A stretch of 64,000 bases of DNA from Bacillota bacterium (GTDB lineage: Bacteria; Bacillota; Clostridia; Christensenellales; Aristaeellaceae): positions 3,402-67,401 of the forward strand of contig JAEZHK010000082.1 of the NCBI GenBank assembly GCA_023416655.1, in the 5' to 3' direction. The notes beneath the pieces are model-generated. The model was not told the DNA's origin. It made no database searches and saw only the letters and a list, made by a program, of their open reading frames with translations. Below, piece after piece: positions 1-7,792 of the stretch. A program made the translations under genes and the position numbers. The first letter of the stretch is position 1, and each line of letters begins with the position of its first letter.

Positions 1-447
1 CGCATAGTCGCCCGTCAGGTACTTCTTGGTGTACTTGGAGGCGTACTGCTCGATCTCGTCCGTCAGGTCCTCCAGCATGTCGGCCTTGTACAGCATCTCG
101 AACTGCTTGCGGTTGACCGCGAAGAAGTCCGGCAGGTCGCCGGAGGCGATCATGACGTTCATCTTCTCTTCGCCCTGAGAGCCGGGGCAGGTCCACAGGA
201 AGTTGTACTTGATGCCCAGCGTCTCTTCCCAGCGGCGGGTGTAGACGTTGCTCCCGATGTCGTCGCCGGCCGGGAACCAGAACGCGCCGTCGTTGGCGGT
301 ATGCACCATGGTGACGGAGATGGGCGGGTCGTACTTTCCGAGGGGGTCCTGGGCCGGTTCGGCGCTGGGGTCGAGCTGGCTGGCGAAGGCCGCCCCGGTC
401 AGGATGAGCAGGAGCGCGAGGGCCACGGACAGGATCCTGAGCTTCAT
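1..447 (-). CDS. ABC transporter solute-binding protein, partial
   Basis: This is the N-terminal 149 residues of an extracellular sugar-type solute-binding protein; the rest lies beyond the left edge. The ATG follows an AGGAGG-type site. A signal peptide is visible (MKLRILSVALALLLILTGAA, ending near AFAS). The mature part has the look of family-1 binding proteins of the LplA/YtcQ kind: TMVHTANDGAFW, then RRWEETLGIKYNF, then MIASGDLPDFFAVN, the usual lobe-1 pattern. There is no lipobox cysteine. It is the last visible gene of the minus-strand run GH4, PfkB, MttB, so it probably binds the substrate that this operon uses. The family call is firm; the ligand is unknown. Confidence 0.85.
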   Translation of the reverse strand, partial: MKLRILSVALALLLILTGAAFASQLDPSAEPAQDPLGKYDPPISVTMVHTANDGAFWFPAGDDIGSNVYTRRWEETLGIKYNFLWTCPGSQGEEKMNVMIASGDLPDFFAVNRKQFEMLYKADMLEDLTDEIEQYASKYTKKYLTGDYA

Positions 448-505
448 GTGTCTAGTCCTCCTTTTCCATATTCAAAGAGTGCTTGCTCTCGGGATTCGGA
501 TCAGG

Positions 506-539
506 GCAATCGCTTCCGACCAATGTCGTAAGCGATTGC
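506..539 (-). other. Intercistronic hairpin between mttB-like gene and binding-protein gene
   Basis: A perfect 10-bp stem (GCAATCGCTT, 506-515, with AAGCGATTGC, 530-539) is extended by an inner CGAC/GTCG pair with a CAAT loop. There is no T-tract on the minus strand. It is better read as an mRNA-stabilising or processing hairpin upstream of the abundant binding protein than as a full terminator. Confidence 0.6.
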
Positions 540-575
540 GGGGGGACGGGGCGGAATAGATCGACGGAGATCGGC

Positions 576-1973
576 TCAGGTTTTTTTCCTGAGTGCCTTG
601 AGCGTGTCCTGATAGATTCGGTCAATTTCTTCCGCTCTCGCAGCGTCCAGCACCGGGTCCATGGTCTCGTACCCGGCGGAGACCTTTTCCACGACCTCGT
701 GGGCGCGGGCGTAGAGGTCGGGCGTTTCCTTGCGCCGCCACGGCTCCCACTGGTCGCGCCAGAGCGTGCGGGACGGGGCCTCCCAATAGCTTCGACGCAT
801 GTGCTCCAGTGTGTGCTCCTCGGCGAAGAAGTTGCCCGCGATGCCGACCTCCTGGATGAGGGGCAGCGCGTCCGGATCGTAGTACACGCCCTGCCGCACG
901 AAGTTGTAGGCGTCCAGCCAGTCGTTGTCAATGACCAGCTGCTCCAGGCTCACGCCCTGGTCCGCGCCCACGATGCCCTGACAGCCGATGCCGTTGGTGC
1001 CGGAGAGCACCGCGAAGAGCCCATTGAACGCCTTCTCGAAGCCGCACTGGTAGTCGGGCAGGCAGGCGTCGGACAGCGCCGAATTCGAGCCGCCACCCCA
1101 GCCGTAGAAGCGCCCCATCTGGCCGGAGACCATGCCGAACAGCGCCTGCGTGGGCGAGCCGAAGGAGCAGAGCGTGGTGCGAAGATCCATGGTGTGGCTG
1201 GAAAAGCTCAGGTAGTTGGAGAACTTTCCGGAAATGGCGTAGATGACCACGTTGGTGCCGGTGACCTCCGCCAGCTCCAATACGCAGGTGCCCCACAGGC
1301 TCATCGGCCCGGTCGCGCCGGACACCACCATCGGCGCGGTGCCGATGGGCATGCCCGCCTCCGCGAACACCAGCGCCATCGAAAGCGAAGAACCCATGAA
1401 GCCCAGCGGGCTGATGGTCTCGAGCAGGTAACCCGGCTTCTGGCCCATGACCCGGCCCATCTCGATGATGCCACGGCCGCTCTCCGGCGAGAGGATGTAG
1501 GTGCCGCCGGGATTCTTGGAATACAGGTACAGCTCCCGGAAGGAGGCGATGTCGGTTTCGTTGTACGCACGGTCCTTGGGGATGACCACCGCTGAAGAAT
1601 TCCAGATGTTTTTGAGCGTGTCGGTCACCCGCGCGCCCTTGCGCACGTCCATCATGGTGCCTTCCCGGCGCACATTGCCCGGATAGTCCACGATGAACAC
1701 CTGCGTGGACACGCTGCCCTTGATGACGCTTGCCTCTTCGGGCACCGGCTCTTTGGGCTTGAAGGTTGTGAGAAGCTCCTGGGTCAGCGCGCGGGGCACT
1801 TTCACCCGCTGCGCCGCGTGGTCGACCACGCAGCCGATTTTTTCGCAGGCCTTAAGCACCTTCGCATGGGGCACGCTCATGCCGACGGTCTCGAGAACCG
1901 TCAGCGATTCCTCGTGCAGCTTCAGCACCTCGGCCTCCGTCAGGACGTCGACAAATTTCCGCACCATCGCCAT
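576..1973 (-). CDS. MttB-superfamily (trimethylamine/betaine-type) methyltransferase, non-pyrrolysine
   Basis: 465 residues, close to full family length. Members are TIM-barrel enzymes that pass a methyl group from a methylated or quaternary amine to a cobalamin-carrying corrinoid protein. The sequence shows the family N-terminus (LTEAEVLKLHEESLTVLETV), the glycine-rich core (FYGWGGGSNSALSD) and the block CLPDYQCGFEKAFNG. The frame has no internal TAG, so it is not a pyrrolysine trimethylamine enzyme; relatives of this type include the glycine betaine methyltransferase MtgB. Its start overlaps the stop of the PfkB gene (TGATG), so the two are translationally coupled. No corrinoid protein or RamA-like activase is in the window. 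The substrate is unknown; a methylated amino sugar or a sugar-linked betaine is an inference from context. Confidence 0.85.
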   Translation of the reverse strand: MAMVRKFVDVLTEAEVLKLHEESLTVLETVGMSVPHAKVLKACEKIGCVVDHAAQRVKVPRALTQELLTTFKPKEPVPEEASVIKGSVSTQVFIVDYPGNVRREGTMMDVRKGARVTDTLKNIWNSSAVVIPKDRAYNETDIASFRELYLYSKNPGGTYILSPESGRGIIEMGRVMGQKPGYLLETISPLGFMGSSLSMALVFAEAGMPIGTAPMVVSGATGPMSLWGTCVLELAEVTGTNVVIYAISGKFSNYLSFSSHTMDLRTTLCSFGSPTQALFGMVSGQMGRFYGWGGGSNSALSDACLPDYQCGFEKAFNGLFAVLSGTNGIGCQGIVGADQGVSLEQLVIDNDWLDAYNFVRQGVYYDPDALPLIQEVGIAGNFFAEEHTLEHMRRSYWEAPSRTLWRDQWEPWRRKETPDLYARAHEVVEKVSAGYETMDPVLDAARAEEIDRIYQDTLKALRKKT

Positions 1974-3094
1974 CAGATTGCCTCCTCTATCTTGCGCCCC
2001 GCGCCCGACCAGAAAGCCGCCGAGCGCTCGATTTCTTCCGTGATGTCTTGAAGGCCAGCGCAGCGCCCGCGGCGCACATAGTGGCCGGACGCGGCGTTGC
2101 CGGTCATAAGGCAGCCATGCCCGTCCAGGCCCGCCAGCATACCCAGCATGAACCCGGCGTTGAAGTTGTCGCCGCCGCCGGTCAAGAGCACCGGGTTTTC
2201 CGCCAGCCGGGTGGCGAGGGTCTCTTCCCCTTCCGGCCCCAGCACACGAGCGTAGCGCAGCGAGTGGTGGACCAGAAGGTCGACGCAGCCTGTTTTATTG
2301 AGCGCGTCCGCCCTGTCTGAGAGCGAACCGCCGGGCGCGAGGCCCGCCTTGTCGGTCAGCGAGGAAAGCTCGCCGTCGTTGACGGACAGCACCGTCTTTG
2401 CCTGCCGTTTCAGAAGGCTCAGGGTTTCCATTAGGTCCCGGACTTCCTCGCCGCTTCGGTGGGTCATGTCGGCGGTGTCGCAGAACACGTACCGGGGCTT
2501 TTTCGAAAGCGTCGGCAATAGCTCTTCCGCGATGCCGCGCCAGAGCGCGCGCATCTCGGACACCTCGCCCCAGTTGAGCAGCGCCAGCACGTCCGCGCCC
2601 TCCAGCGCTTTTGCGAGCTTCGGTTCGCCCGCGCGGCGCAGAAACGCCTCGTAGGTCATGCCGGACAGGCCGCCGCTGTCCGAGAGGAAGAGCTTGCAGG
2701 CGTCGAACTCCACCGCCAGGCAGTAGCCGGGCTCGCCGTAGGAGACCAGCCGCGCGCCCTCCTTCAGCGGCTCAAACGCCTCGGAGACGTTGGGGAAGCC
2801 CAGCGTGCCCACGCAGGTGCACTGCACGCCCATGCCCATGAGCGCGATCGCCGTGTTGGGCATGTTGCCGCCGGGCCGGGCCTGTACGCCGTCGAGCGAA
2901 AGGTAGGCGCTATTTTCGCGCCTCTCCGTCAGAAACCTTGCCATCTCGTCCATCGTCCCCAGCGGCCGCCCGTCTGGGCCTGCCGCGCGGTGGGCGATCC
3001 GGTCTACAAAGCCGTCCAAGCCCAGCACGGCGCGGGGCGCGCGGGATTGAAGCGCGTGCCGTTTCAGCCGCGCGAGTACCTCGGGCACATTCAT
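1973..3094 (-). CDS. PfkB-family carbohydrate kinase
   Basis: 373 residues from an ATG preceded by a GAAGGTG site. The reading frame is open further upstream but runs into the GH4 gene. Family marks are the N-terminal block LGLDGFVDRIAH, the ribokinase-like glycine region near residues 75-80 (RPGGNMPNTAIALMGMG) and the C-terminal anion-hole/catalytic-base motif GGGDNFNAGF (usual form GAGDxFxAG). The protein should phosphorylate a sugar or nucleoside using ATP. It sits 50 bp downstream of a GH4 glycosidase and overlaps the methyltransferase start, so it probably activates the sugar freed by the glycosidase. The precise sugar cannot be told from the sequence. Confidence 0.85.
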   Translation of the reverse strand: MNVPEVLARLKRHALQSRAPRAVLGLDGFVDRIAHRAAGPDGRPLGTMDEMARFLTERRENSAYLSLDGVQARPGGNMPNTAIALMGMGVQCTCVGTLGFPNVSEAFEPLKEGARLVSYGEPGYCLAVEFDACKLFLSDSGGLSGMTYEAFLRRAGEPKLAKALEGADVLALLNWGEVSEMRALWRGIAEELLPTLSKKPRYVFCDTADMTHRSGEEVRDLMETLSLLKRQAKTVLSVNDGELSSLTDKAGLAPGGSLSDRADALNKTGCVDLLVHHSLRYARVLGPEGEETLATRLAENPVLLTGGGDNFNAGFMLGMLAGLDGHGCLMTGNAASGHYVRRGRCAGLQDITEEIERSAAFWSGAGRKIEEAI

Positions 3095-3144
3095 CGTATC
3101 AACACCTTCGTCCCGTATCGGGTTTCGGCTGCCAGCGAAGCCAC

Positions 3145-4533
3145 CTACCAGCGAAGCTCCGGCAGGATCTCCGCCTGGCGGTCGCACATCTCGTTGATGA
3201 GGGCGACGGCGTTGTTGTAGGTGGAGACGGTGGGGTCGATCAGCATCGCCTGCAAGAGCTTGTGGCGGGATTTTTCCACGTAGGCTTCGATCAGCAGCTG
3301 CGCGATCACGCCCTGCGTTGAGATCATGTGGGCGATGGCGGCGGGCAGCGGCTTCTCGGCCGCCACCGGATGGATGCCGCGGCCGTCCACCAGCGCGGGC
3401 ACCTCCACCACCATGTCCGCGGGCAGGTTCGAGATGAGCGCGCGGTTTGGGACGTTGACCGCGCCGATCAGGCGGGGCTTGTCAAAGTGGATCGCCTCGG
3501 CGATGGGGATGCCGTACTCGTTCGAGCCGCGGAGCTGCCCGTCCTTCAGGCGGAAGATGGCCTCAAAGCCCGGGTCGCCGTTGCCCTCCGGCTTTTCCTT
3601 GGGGAAGAGCTCGCGGGCGGTGGGGTTCGAGGAGAAGCTGTAGACGAACTCCGGCACCTGGCCGCCGTGCCAGGGGTCGCTCCGGACGGGATCGAAGAAG
3701 TACTGGATCTTGGTCGAGGCCAGCATTTCGTCGCTCCAGGCGATGTATTCGCCGATGTGGTTGGTGCCCGGGTAGGGGTACAGCCCGAACGCGCGGAACA
3801 TGAGCCGGGAGAGGCCCAGCTCGTCCCAGTGGGCCAGCCAGTCCATCCTGCCTTCCTTTTCGCGCAGCAGCGGGTACAGGTCCTCCCCGGTCGAGCGGCT
3901 TTCGATCTTCGTGAACCAGCCGAAGTGGTTGAGGCCTGAGACCTGGGTGACCAGTTCCTCCTTGGGCAGTTCCAGGATGGCGGACAGCTGGTCCACCCCC
4001 ATGCCCTCGCCGTGGCAAAGCCCCACGACCTTGGCCTTTGTGAGCTTGTTGACCGCCTCGACCAGCTTGGCCTCGGGGTTTGTGTAGTTTAGTAGATACG
4101 CGCCCGGGCACACCTTCTCCATCGTCCGCGCGATTTCGAGGGTGGGGCCGAGGTTTCGGAGCGTGTGGAACATGCCGCCCGGCCCGCCGTTTTCGCCGTA
4201 CACCTGGCGGAAGCCGTAGCGGCGCGGGATGTGGAAGTCCATCGACCAGTAGCGGTAGCGGTCCACTTCGATGGCGGAGACGACGAAGTCCGCGCCGTCG
4301 AGCGCCCTTTGAAGGTCGGTGGTGGCGGTGAGCTTGACGTCCCGCCCGCAGGCGGCGACAGCTTCGCGAGCGAACTTCTCGCTGACCCGGAGCGCGTCCT
4401 CCGCGATGTCCATCAGCGCGATCTCAAGCGCCACGGACTTGAAAGACTCATTCAGCAGGATATCCCCCAGCGTCGCGGGGCAAAAACACACGCTTCCGGC
4501 GCCCACGATGGCGAACTTGACGGCTTTGGACAT
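3145..4533 (-). CDS. Glycoside hydrolase family 4 (alpha-galactosidase / 6-phosphoglycosidase type)
   Basis: 462 residues, normal for GH4. The family cleaves glycosides by an NAD+ and Mn2+ dependent oxidation-elimination route. Seen here: the NAD-binding N-terminus (KFAIVGAGSVCF), the NYTNPEAK segment, the metal-site cysteine in GLCHGEGMG and the metal-site histidine in GLNHFGWF. The CHGEGMG form differs from the CHSVQ form of the second GH4 enzyme at 34.1 kb, so the two probably have different substrates. It is the first gene of the operon, behind a consensus promoter and a putative ROK operator. Whether the substrate is phosphorylated cannot be decided; a downstream kinase argues for an unphosphorylated one. 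Confidence 0.88.
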   Translation of the reverse strand: MSKAVKFAIVGAGSVCFCPATLGDILLNESFKSVALEIALMDIAEDALRVSEKFAREAVAACGRDVKLTATTDLQRALDGADFVVSAIEVDRYRYWSMDFHIPRRYGFRQVYGENGGPGGMFHTLRNLGPTLEIARTMEKVCPGAYLLNYTNPEAKLVEAVNKLTKAKVVGLCHGEGMGVDQLSAILELPKEELVTQVSGLNHFGWFTKIESRSTGEDLYPLLREKEGRMDWLAHWDELGLSRLMFRAFGLYPYPGTNHIGEYIAWSDEMLASTKIQYFFDPVRSDPWHGGQVPEFVYSFSSNPTARELFPKEKPEGNGDPGFEAIFRLKDGQLRGSNEYGIPIAEAIHFDKPRLIGAVNVPNRALISNLPADMVVEVPALVDGRGIHPVAAEKPLPAAIAHMISTQGVIAQLLIEAYVEKSRHKLLQAMLIDPTVSTYNNAVALINEMCDRQAEILPELRW

Positions 4534-4558
4534 GGGCGGTTCCTCCTTGGAAACATTT

Positions 4559-4607
4559 ATTAAATAACTTTATTTAGTATTATAACCGTTTACATTTCCG
4601 TTGTCAA
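4559..4607 (-). promoter_or_regulatory. Sigma-A promoter and putative ROK operator of the GH4-PfkB-MttB operon
   Basis: On the minus strand TTGACA (4602-4607) is followed by exactly 17 bp and TATAAT (4579-4584), a perfect consensus promoter. Just downstream, at 4559-4570, the minus strand reads AAGTTATTTAAT inside an AT-rich imperfect palindrome. The nagB promoter carries AAGTTACTTAAT (5924-5935) in the same place, identical at 11 of 12 positions. Such a site would block transcription initiation when bound. The repressor is inferred to be the ROK protein encoded immediately upstream. Confidence 0.85.
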
Positions 4608-4610
4608 CGC

Positions 4611-4643
4611 AAAAATATCAGCGCGGATTTGTGCAATCCGCGC
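4611..4643 (-). terminator. Terminator of the ROK gene
   Basis: A perfect 9-bp stem (GCGCGGATT / AATCCGCGC, 4621-4643, loop TGTGC) is followed on the minus strand by TGATATTTTT. It sits between the ROK stop codon and the promoter of the next operon. Confidence 0.75.
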
Positions 4644-4670
4644 CGTTTCCCTATCATAGGATTGAATTTT

Positions 4671-5795
4671 CTACTCGTCCTCGGTCAAAAGGTTTTTGAC
4701 GGCCCTGTCCAGCGCCACCGATGCCGCGCCGACGATGCCCGGATCGGGGCAAAGCTGCGCCTGGATGGACACGTCCAGCACGCTCAAATCCTTCACGCGA
4801 CCGGCGACGCTCTCAAGGAACGGCTCTCCCAGCGCCTGTGCCAGCACGCCGCCCAGCACCACCGTCTGGCAGTCCAGGATGGACACGATGTTGCTGACGC
4901 AGACGGAGACCGGCGCCGACACGTAGTCGATGATCTCCTTAAGGTTCCCGCCGTCCGGGCGGAAGGGCTCAAAACCGAACTTTTCCCTGAGCGCCTTCAG
5001 GTTGACGCGGCTCTCCAGCCAGCCGGGGGTCGATCGCCCGGCGGCGTAGCTTTCGATGAAGGTCATGTAGCCGATCTCGCCGCACTGCCGGGTGCCGCCC
5101 CGGCGGAGCTTTCCGTCCAGCACCAGCCCCGCGCCGATGCCGGTGCCCAGCGAGATGTAGATGAGGTCGGGCGGGTTCTTGCGCGCCTGGTGCTCGCCCA
5201 GCACGGCCATGTTGGCGTCGTTGTCTACGTAGACGGGCGCGCCGAAGCGCTGCTCCAGCGCGCGCTCGTAGCGCTCGATGGACTGCGGGCCGTTGATGTT
5301 GACCAGCGGCGCGAAGTTGACCTCGTGCGCGTCCGGGTTGTAGCCGCCCGGTACGCCGATGCCGATGCCCTTGACGCGGGACGGCTCGATGCCCGCCGAG
5401 GCGATCAGTGAGGCGATCATCTCCGGCAGCGCGGCCCCCAACCCCTCGGAAAGGTCGGTGCCCACGTGGCGCACGCTGACCGGCCCGATTTCACGGAGCA
5501 GGTTCACAAGCCCCGCCCGGATGTACTCGCCCTCCAGGATGACGCCCGCCGCGTAAAACGCGCCCTTGTTCAGCTTCAGCATGACGGGCTTGCGGCCCAG
5601 CGCCGTGCTGCGCTCGCCGGTCTCCAGCACCAGCCCTTTTTCCAGCAGAAAATCAACGATCTTGATCACCGTGGGCGTGGAGATGCCCGATCGCCGGGCA
5701 AGCTCCGCCTTGGAGATCTCGTCGTTTTCGCTGAGCAGTTGAAAAATGGTTCGTCGGTTCATGTCGCGCAGGTCCGATGCAATGTAGGGCTTCAT
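4671..5795 (-). CDS. ROK-family transcriptional repressor
   Basis: 374 residues. The start chosen (MKPYIASDLRDMN) follows a GGGGAG site; the frame is open 15 codons further up, but those would include the promoter. The N-terminal winged helix-turn-helix (about 10-70) contains ELARRSGISTPTVIKIVDFL. The ROK sugar-binding fold follows, with GIGIGVPGGYN, VYVDNDANMAVLGE and YISLGTGIGAGLVLDG. The usual ROK zinc cluster is reduced to one cysteine (RQCGEIGY), so metal binding is doubtful. The family includes NagC and XylR repressors that respond to free or phosphorylated sugars. Its position between nagB and the GH4 operon, and the shared site in both promoters, make it the likely regulator of both. 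Confidence 0.88.
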   Translation of the reverse strand: MKPYIASDLRDMNRRTIFQLLSENDEISKAELARRSGISTPTVIKIVDFLLEKGLVLETGERSTALGRKPVMLKLNKGAFYAAGVILEGEYIRAGLVNLLREIGPVSVRHVGTDLSEGLGAALPEMIASLIASAGIEPSRVKGIGIGVPGGYNPDAHEVNFAPLVNINGPQSIERYERALEQRFGAPVYVDNDANMAVLGEHQARKNPPDLIYISLGTGIGAGLVLDGKLRRGGTRQCGEIGYMTFIESYAAGRSTPGWLESRVNLKALREKFGFEPFRPDGGNLKEIIDYVSAPVSVCVSNIVSILDCQTVVLGGVLAQALGEPFLESVAGRVKDLSVLDVSIQAQLCPDPGIVGAASVALDRAVKNLLTEDE

Positions 5796-5830
5796 GCGCT
5801 GGACTCCCCCGCTTCTAGACAGTCGACATG

Positions 5831-5859
5831 AATATACCACAATTGCGGGTGATTTGCAA
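5831..5859 (-). promoter_or_regulatory. Promoter of the ROK gene
   Basis: Minus strand TTGCAA (5854-5859), 17-bp spacer, TATATT (5831-5836). The leader is about 30 nt. No copy of the shared AAGTTA(C/T)TTAAT site lies here, so autorepression is not indicated. Confidence 0.65.
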
Positions 5860-5888
5860 ACGAGTGACAGGCGTGAAAAATTTCTTTG

Positions 5889-5940
5889 TTGACAGGTTTG
5901 CCGCGTCCGGCTACGATATAAGTAAGTTACTTAATTAATC
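5889..5940 (+). promoter_or_regulatory. nagB promoter with putative ROK operator
   Basis: TTGACA at 5889-5894, 17-bp spacer, TACGAT at 5912-5917. The AT-rich site AAGTTACTTAAT (5924-5935) lies across the expected start of transcription, in a partly palindromic stretch. It matches the site at the GH4 operon promoter at 11 of 12 positions, in the same position relative to the -10 box. Confidence 0.7.
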
Positions 5941-5943
5941 ATG

Positions 5944-6109
5944 GCGCAGAAAAATCCCGAGGCTTTTTCTGCGCGAAGGAAGAAATCTGCGCGAGCCTGA
6001 AATTCTGCGGAATTTCCGGGCGGCTCACTGACCAGCGGTATTGTTTCCTCCATCAGTGTTCGCACTGGTTGCGGAAACTGCGTTCCCGGCGCGCGGGTCG
6101 CCGGGAACG
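5944..6109 (+). repeat. Four-hairpin intergenic repeat, copy A (nagB leader)
   Basis: Hairpin 1: GCGCAGAAAAA (5944-5954) with TTTTTCTGCGC (5964-5974), 11 bp. Then a purine linker GAAGGAAG. Hairpin 2: GCGAGCC (5991-5997) with GGCTCAC (6022-6028), enclosing GAAATT/AATTTC. Hairpin 3: TGTTTCC...CAGTG, loop TTCG (6059-6062), CACTG...GGAAAC. Hairpin 4: CGTTCCCGGCG (6081-6091) with CGCCGGGAACG (6099-6109). The copy starts about 27 bp after the nagB -10 box and ends 56 bp before the nagB ATG, so it would form most of the nagB 5' leader. Confidence 0.85.
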
Positions 6110-6165
6110 GTTGGAAAGCACGACCGGATTTGGATGTTCGATTACGCACATAGGGAGGAGACCAT

Positions 6166-6885
6166 ATGGAAATCATCGTAAAGCCGGATGCCCAATCGCT
6201 ATCGAAGGCGGTGGCGCTTCGGGCGGCGGAATTCATCAAGGAGAATCCGGGGGCGCTCGTCTGCCTGGCCGCGGGCGACACGCCGCTCGAGGCGTACCGC
6301 CACATGATCCGGCTGCAGAGTGAGGGCAAGGTGGACCTCTCCAGCGCCTGGTACGTGGGGCTGGACGAGTGGGTGGGGCTGGGGCGCGAGACGCGCGGTT
6401 CCTGCCGGCAGGTGATGTACGACGGCTTCTACGAACCCGCGGGCATCCCGGCGGAGCGCATCGCCGCGTGGGACGGGCTGAAGGATGCGGAGGAAGAGAT
6501 CGCGCGGATCGAAGCCTGGATCCGGGAGAAGGGCGGCATCGCCTTCACCATCCTCGGCATCGGCATGAACGGGCACATCGGCTTCAACGAGCCGGGCACA
6601 GGACTCCCGGAGGGCTGCATCCGCGTGACGCTGGATGAAACCACCCGGCGCGTCAGCGCCAAGTACTTTGACGCCCCGCTTCCCGTGGCGTACGGCGAGG
6701 GCGTGGGCGCGGGGGAACTGAAAAAGGCCCGCGAGGTCCTTCTAATGGCCTCCGGCTCCCACAAAGCCCCGATCGCCGCCCGCGTGGCGAATGGTAAGCC
6801 GGACCCGTCCGTCCCGGCGTCGATGCTCGCGGACCACCCGAACCTGATGCTCATGCTGGACGAGGCCGCCGCGGGCGGACTCTGA
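6166..6885 (+). CDS. nagB: Glucosamine-6-phosphate deaminase
   Basis: 239 residues, standard length. The enzyme converts glucosamine 6-phosphate to fructose 6-phosphate and ammonia. Diagnostic motifs are the phosphate-binding CLAAGDTPLEAYR (usual form GxTP), YVGLDEWVGLG with the catalytic acid, and GIGMNGHIGFNEPG with the active-site histidine. The ATG is preceded by a GGGAGGAG site. The leader is occupied by repeat copy A and the promoter by a putative ROK operator. The gene appears monocistronic; no terminator was seen before the next promoter at 7014. A NagB-like 6-phosphogluconolactonase is unlikely given the intact GHIGFNEPG motif. Confidence 0.93.
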   Translation: MEIIVKPDAQSLSKAVALRAAEFIKENPGALVCLAAGDTPLEAYRHMIRLQSEGKVDLSSAWYVGLDEWVGLGRETRGSCRQVMYDGFYEPAGIPAERIAAWDGLKDAEEEIARIEAWIREKGGIAFTILGIGMNGHIGFNEPGTGLPEGCIRVTLDETTRRVSAKYFDAPLPVAYGEGVGAGELKKAREVLLMASGSHKAPIAARVANGKPDPSVPASMLADHPNLMLMLDEAAAGGL

Positions 6886-7010
6886 AAACCTGATCGCGCC
6901 AGACCGACCGCCCGCAACCGCCTCGCGCTGTAAAATTTTCATAATCCCGGCAGGGTTCGGCAAAGCTGCAACAGGCGAAATCCGCCGCTGTTTTCACACC
7001 GACGAACATG

Positions 7011-7019
7011 TGCTATAAT
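7011..7019 (+). promoter_or_regulatory. Extended -10 promoter of the AraC-type response regulator
   Basis: TGCTATAAT (7011-7019) is a perfect extended -10 element; no good -35 box is present. The GGAGG ribosome site begins only about 6 bases later, so the leader would be about a dozen nucleotides. Confidence 0.6.
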
Positions 7020-7037
7020 TGTTTCGGAGGTGATCGC

Positions 7038-7775
7038 ATGCGGCTTGTCGTCGTGGAAGACGAGATCCGGTCGCGCCACGGGCTGGTGGAACTGATCCAG
7101 ACCATCGACCCGCGCTGCAAGGTGGTGGGCCAGGCGGTCAACGGCCAGCAGGGCCTGCAGCAGCTCGGCGCGCTGGCGCCCGACGTGGCGTTCGTGGACA
7201 TCCGCATGCCCGTGATGGACGGGCTGGAGATGATCCGCGAGGCCCGCAGGCTCGAGCTCAAGTGCGATTTCGTGGTGGTCAGCGCGTACGCGGAATTCGA
7301 GTACGCGCGGCAGGCGCTGCTCCTCGGCGCGCGAGACTACCTGATCAAGCCGCTCACGCTTGAGGACGTGGAGCGCGTATTGTCCCGCCTCCTGCCGCCG
7401 CCGGAGGCCGCCGCGCCGCCGCCGCAGCACCCCGCGGTGCGCAAGGCGCTGGAGATGATCCACCAAAACTACATGAAGCGCATCGGCCTTGAGGAACTGA
7501 GCGAGCAGCTCCAGATGACCGGCGAATACCTGAGTTACCTGTTCCGCAGGGACGTGGGCGTGACCTTCTCCACCTACCTTCGCAACTACCGCATCGAGCG
7601 CGCCTGCGAGCGGATGCGAAGCGGTGATACCTCCACCTACGAGCTGGCGCAGTCGGTGGGCTTCTCCGACGCGAAGTACTTCTGCCGGGTGTTCCGGCAG
7701 GTGACGGGCCAGTCCTCCGGCGAATACCTCAAGGGGCTGCCGGACGGCGGGACTAACGCGAACGGAGATTATTAA
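7038..7775 (+). CDS. Response regulator, receiver plus AraC-type DNA-binding domain (YesN type)
   Basis: 245 residues. The ATG at 7038 follows TCGGAGGTG. The receiver domain (1-120) has the acidic pocket VVEDE, the phospho-acceptor aspartate in VAFVDIRMPVMDG and the lysine in YLIKPLT. Residues about 145-245 form the two AraC-type helix-turn-helix units (GLEELSEQLQMTGEYLSYLF and YELAQSVGFSDAKYFCRVF). Such regulators pair with YesM-type kinases and control carbohydrate ABC transporters. The likely partner is encoded convergently just downstream (7793-9631), as the last gene of the ABC operon that this protein should control. Confidence 0.9.
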   Translation: MRLVVVEDEIRSRHGLVELIQTIDPRCKVVGQAVNGQQGLQQLGALAPDVAFVDIRMPVMDGLEMIREARRLELKCDFVVVSAYAEFEYARQALLLGARDYLIKPLTLEDVERVLSRLLPPPEAAAPPPQHPAVRKALEMIHQNYMKRIGLEELSEQLQMTGEYLSYLFRRDVGVTFSTYLRNYRIERACERMRSGDTSTYELAQSVGFSDAKYFCRVFRQVTGQSSGEYLKGLPDGGTNANGDY

Positions 7776-7792
7776 AGCTTCCAGAGCGCCCC

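Noticed and set aside
576..1973. Pyrrolysine-containing trimethylamine methyltransferase (MttB proper)
   Set aside because: The frame has no internal TAG, and no pylB/C/D/S/T genes are seen in the window.
5944..6109. glmS-type ribozyme or glucosamine riboswitch in the nagB leader
   Set aside because: The glmS ribozyme core is not visible, and the same structure occurs at five other places unrelated to glucosamine.
5931..6329. A 132-codon minus-strand frame across the nagB leader
   Set aside because: It translates repeat copy A and the antisense of nagB; similar small frames appear at the other copies only because of the repeat.
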